In this document: in pieces, positions 62,046 through 64,000 of the stretch
Layout: each line of letters opens with the position of its first letter
Numbering within the stretch: the stretch's first letter is position 1
NCBI RefSeq assembly: GCF_000092025.1
Contig: NC_003062.2
Coordinates: 990,001-1,054,000 of the forward strand
Source of the DNA: Agrobacterium fabrum str. C58
Lineage (GTDB): Bacteria; Pseudomonadota; Alphaproteobacteria; Rhizobiales; Rhizobiaceae
DNA: 64,000 bases
Direction: 5' to 3'
Program-made: the position numbers and the translations under genes
The notes under the pieces: generated by a model
The model's database searches: none
What the model was told of the DNA's origin: nothing
What the model saw: only the letters and a program-made list of their open reading frames with translations

Positions 62046-62216
62046 TTCTCTCTCTCCACAATTCACGCCAATCGCCTTTGCGATGCGTGTGAGCCCCTTC
62101 TTTCGAGGCTAATCTTGACGGATTCGAGGCGAAAGAGACGAAGACGGTTTTTCAGGCTGCGACATTTTGCGTCACATCCTGCACCGGCTTGTCTGGCAAA
62201 AAATAAACCTGCGGTT

Positions 62217-63083
62217 TTAAATGCCGCGATCGAGGCCGTTGCCGCCATTGGCATCGTCATGCGCGTCTTCCTCGATGGTCAGCGTACCGTAGCGGCGATG
62301 CCAGAGGCGGGCGCTGATGGGAATGAAGACGAGATAGGCGGCGACCGTCAGAACCAGAACTTCCCAGGTGAAGCTCATCAGCATCGCCACATAGAGCACG
62401 ACGACGAGGATCATCGGCAGCACCAGATCACGGCGAATGCGGGTACTGGACTTTCCCGACCAGACCGGCAGACGGCTGATGAGAAGATAACCGATCAGGA
62501 CGGTGTAGGCGGCGGCGACGTAAGCGAAGGGCTTGTCCGGCTCCACGCCGAGGAAGCCGAGATAGACCGGCAGAAGCACCAGCATCGCGCCCATCGGGGC
62601 CGGAACGCCGACAAAAAATTCGCTCTGCCAAGGCGCCTTTACCGGCCGCTCGATCATGACGTTGAAGCGCGCCAGGCGCAGGCCGGCGGCAATGACATAG
62701 ATGAGGGCGCCGATCCAGCCAATCGAACGCGCCTGATCGAGCAGATAGATATAGACGACGAGAGCAGGAGCGACACCGAAATTGACGATATCGGCAAGCG
62801 AATCCATCTGCTCGCCGAATTTGGAGGTCGCCTTCATCATGCGGGCAACACGCCCGTCCACGCCGTCGAGAAAGGCGGCGAGGAGCACCATACCGACGGC
62901 GAGTTCAAAGCGGCCTTCGATGGCAAGGCGTACGCCGCTCAAGCCTGCGCAGATCGCGAGAACGGTGATCAGATTGGGCACCAGGAGGCGAAAGGGAATT
63001 TCCCTCAGGCGCGGCCCACGGCCGCTATCACTGCGGCCCTCCTGTTTTCCGTTCTGCTGCGGCTCCGAAATCGGCGTTTCCAT
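62217..63083 (-). CDS. pssA: Phosphatidylserine synthase
   Basis: 288-residue CDP-diacylglycerol-serine O-phosphatidyltransferase, the step before Psd in phosphatidylethanolamine synthesis. CDP-alcohol phosphotransferase motif DG-X2-AR-X8-G-X3-D-X3-D is intact: DGVDGRVARMMKATSKFGEQ followed by MDSLADIV. About six to eight membrane segments. ATGs at 63089 and 63083 both exist; AGGAAGG is 7 bp before the latter. Lies 23 bp after psd on the same strand, an operon. Confidence 0.95.
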   Translation of the reverse strand: METPISEPQQNGKQEGRSDSGRGPRLREIPFRLLVPNLITVLAICAGLSGVRLAIEGRFELAVGMVLLAAFLDGVDGRVARMMKATSKFGEQMDSLADIVNFGVAPALVVYIYLLDQARSIGWIGALIYVIAAGLRLARFNVMIERPVKAPWQSEFFVGVPAPMGAMLVLLPVYLGFLGVEPDKPFAYVAAAYTVLIGYLLISRLPVWSGKSSTRIRRDLVLPMILVVVLYVAMLMSFTWEVLVLTVAAYLVFIPISARLWHRRYGTLTIEEDAHDDANGGNGLDRGI

Positions 63084-63106
63084 GCGCATGCCCTTCCTGT
63101 TTATCC

Positions 63107-63805
63107 TTAGCCGCGACGGCTAAGGACCGGACCCTTGGCCGAGCCGAATTCGGCAAGCACGGTCTCACCGGCGATTGCCGTCTGGCCAACCGATACACGC
63201 GGCTCGAAACCTGCGGGAAGGAAGATATCGAGGCGCGAACCGAAACGGATAAGGCCGAAACGCTCACCGGCATCAACAGGTTCATTCGGCTTCACCCAGC
63301 AGACGATGCGGCGGGCGACCATGCCGGCGATCTGCACCACACCTACCTTGCCATGCGAGGTCTCGATGACGAGGCCGTTGCGCTCATTGTCTTCCGAAGC
63401 CTTGTCGACTTCGGCATTGAGGAAGAGGCCGGGACGGTAAGCGACATTGACGATGCGGCCACGCACGGGCGCGCGGTTCACATGGCAGTTGAACACGTTC
63501 ATGAACACCGAAATACGAACCATCGGTTCCTTGCCGAGTTCCAGTTCCAGCGGCGGAACGACACTCTGCACGGCCGAAACCTTGCCGTCGGCCGGGCTGA
63601 TGATGAGGTCGTCATCCTGCGGCGTGACACGCTCGGGATCGCGGAAGAAATAGGCGCACCAGGCCGTCAGCACGAGACCGACCCAGAAGAGCGGTTCGGC
63701 GATCCAGCCGAGCACCAGCGATGCGACGAAGAAGGCCGCCACGAAGACATAACCTTCCTTGTGGATCGGTACGATGGTGTTGCGAATGGTGTCGAACAGA
63801 TTCAT
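63107..63805 (-). CDS. psd: Phosphatidylserine decarboxylase (short form)
   Basis: 232-residue pyruvoyl enzyme decarboxylating phosphatidylserine to phosphatidylethanolamine. N-terminal membrane pair ([31 protein letters not shown]), then [30 protein letters not shown] and the processing site in [14 protein letters not shown], where cleavage at the Gly-Ser bond would create the pyruvoyl group. The short form is usual in rhizobia. The ATG at 63805 is preferred to 63841. It precedes pssA. Confidence 0.95.
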   Translation of the reverse strand: MNLFDTIRNTIVPIHKEGYVFVAAFFVASLVLGWIAEPLFWVGLVLTAWCAYFFRDPERVTPQDDDLIISPADGKVSAVQSVVPPLELELGKEPMVRISVFMNVFNCHVNRAPVRGRIVNVAYRPGLFLNAEVDKASEDNERNGLVIETSHGKVGVVQIAGMVARRIVCWVKPNEPVDAGERFGLIRFGSRLDIFLPAGFEPRVSVGQTAIAGETVLAEFGSAKGPVLSRRG

Positions 63806-63841
63806 ATGGTTCCTTGCTCCGGTTTTTGTCTGCGCCTCCAT

Positions 63842-64000
63842 ATGTGGTCTTCATACAACACGATCCATACGGGCATGCGACAAACTTCGCCTTGCTGGTT
63901 ACAGCCAAACGTCCCGCCCGGCAATGGCCCGGCGGGTCTCCCACCCCGGTTCCCCCGGAGTTTATGCCGAGTTTATGCCGTCAATGCGCCGGTTCGCCGC
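63842..64000. other. Region upstream of psd, end of window
   Basis: No complete gene. A hairpin CCCGCC-C-GGC-AATG-GCC-C-GGCGGG lies near 63914-63937 and could end a gene outside the window on the minus strand. TTTATGCCG occurs twice near 63960-63980, where a minus-strand reading frame from beyond the window may stop, but this cannot be confirmed. Confidence 0.35.

Noticed and set aside
61908..63110. 400-codon open frame antisense to pssA
   Set aside because: pssA has a complete CDP-alcohol phosphotransferase motif; the antisense product lacks any domain.

Overview
This window looks like the chromosome of an alphaproteobacterium of the Rhizobiaceae, most probably an Agrobacterium tumefaciens/fabrum-type strain. 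The reasons are the GC-rich coding style, the syntenic block dapA-smpB-globin MCP-rpoZ-rsh-acpS-lepB-rnc-era-recO, the two rhizobial-type porins, the short 232-residue phosphatidylserine decarboxylase, and several families of short palindromic intergenic repeats. The species call is an inference from gene content and order; no database was searched. No prophage, insertion sequence, CRISPR array or rRNA was seen. Most of the window is conserved chromosome rather than an accessory island.

Layout. 1-4074: 3' end of an electron-transfer flavoprotein-ubiquinone oxidoreductase, a secreted pentapeptide-repeat protein, and a divergent quinone reductase/HxlR regulator pair. 4197-11206: uppP, mgtE, an MFS exporter, a diacylglycerol-kinase-like enzyme, a class III aminotransferase and an OsmC protein. 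11210-20849: a VapBC toxin-antitoxin pair, AMP nucleosidase, small membrane proteins, a P-loop protein, DUF2147, Sel1, a HisC-like aminotransferase, a PilZ protein, an FAD reductase, an HpaI-type aldolase and a YqjD-like protein. 21012-25039: tRNA-Ser(GCU), an orphan gene and two tandem porins. 25197-35238: lytic transglycosylase, dapA, smpB, a soluble globin-coupled chemoreceptor, a NYN-domain protein, rpoZ and a bifunctional (p)ppGpp synthetase/hydrolase. 35506-41414: DUF2062-acpS-lepB-rnc-era, then a Crp/Fnr regulator and a single-domain response regulator, then recO. 41469-49750: an MFS transporter, a methyltransferase, an overlapping DUF2339-HD-MOSC operon and a dioxygenase-hydrolase fusion. 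50042-52939: a three-gene NMT1/SsuA-type ABC importer. 52991-60187: zinT with a Zur-like box, mscS, a coupled ygfZ-HD-phosphatase operon, conserved hypotheticals, a Nudix hydrolase, YnfA and an SRAP protein. 60234-64000: a two-receiver diguanylate cyclase, a 43-residue peptide gene, pssA and psd.

Functional themes. Envelope and lipid biosynthesis is represented by uppP, slt, dapA, two porins, acpS, pssA/psd and lepB. Stress and nucleotide signalling is represented by rsh, rpoZ, AMP nucleosidase, a GGDEF protein, a PilZ protein and VapBC. Metal handling is represented by mgtE and zinT. Many operons show 4-bp ATGA start/stop overlaps: DUF2062-acpS, lepB-rnc, ABC ATPase-permease, HD-DUF2339, phosphatase-HD and vapB-vapC.

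No clearly new multi-gene system was found. The best leads are regulatory or architectural: mutually exclusive hairpins in the mgtE leader, an array of GCATAYAAAATA half-sites before the ABC operon, a glyoxalase-type dioxygenase fused to an alpha/beta hydrolase, a diguanylate cyclase with swapped receiver defects and no I-site, Shine-Dalgarno-enclosing hairpins shared by both porins, and repeat families whose hairpins show compensatory change or supply a stop codon.
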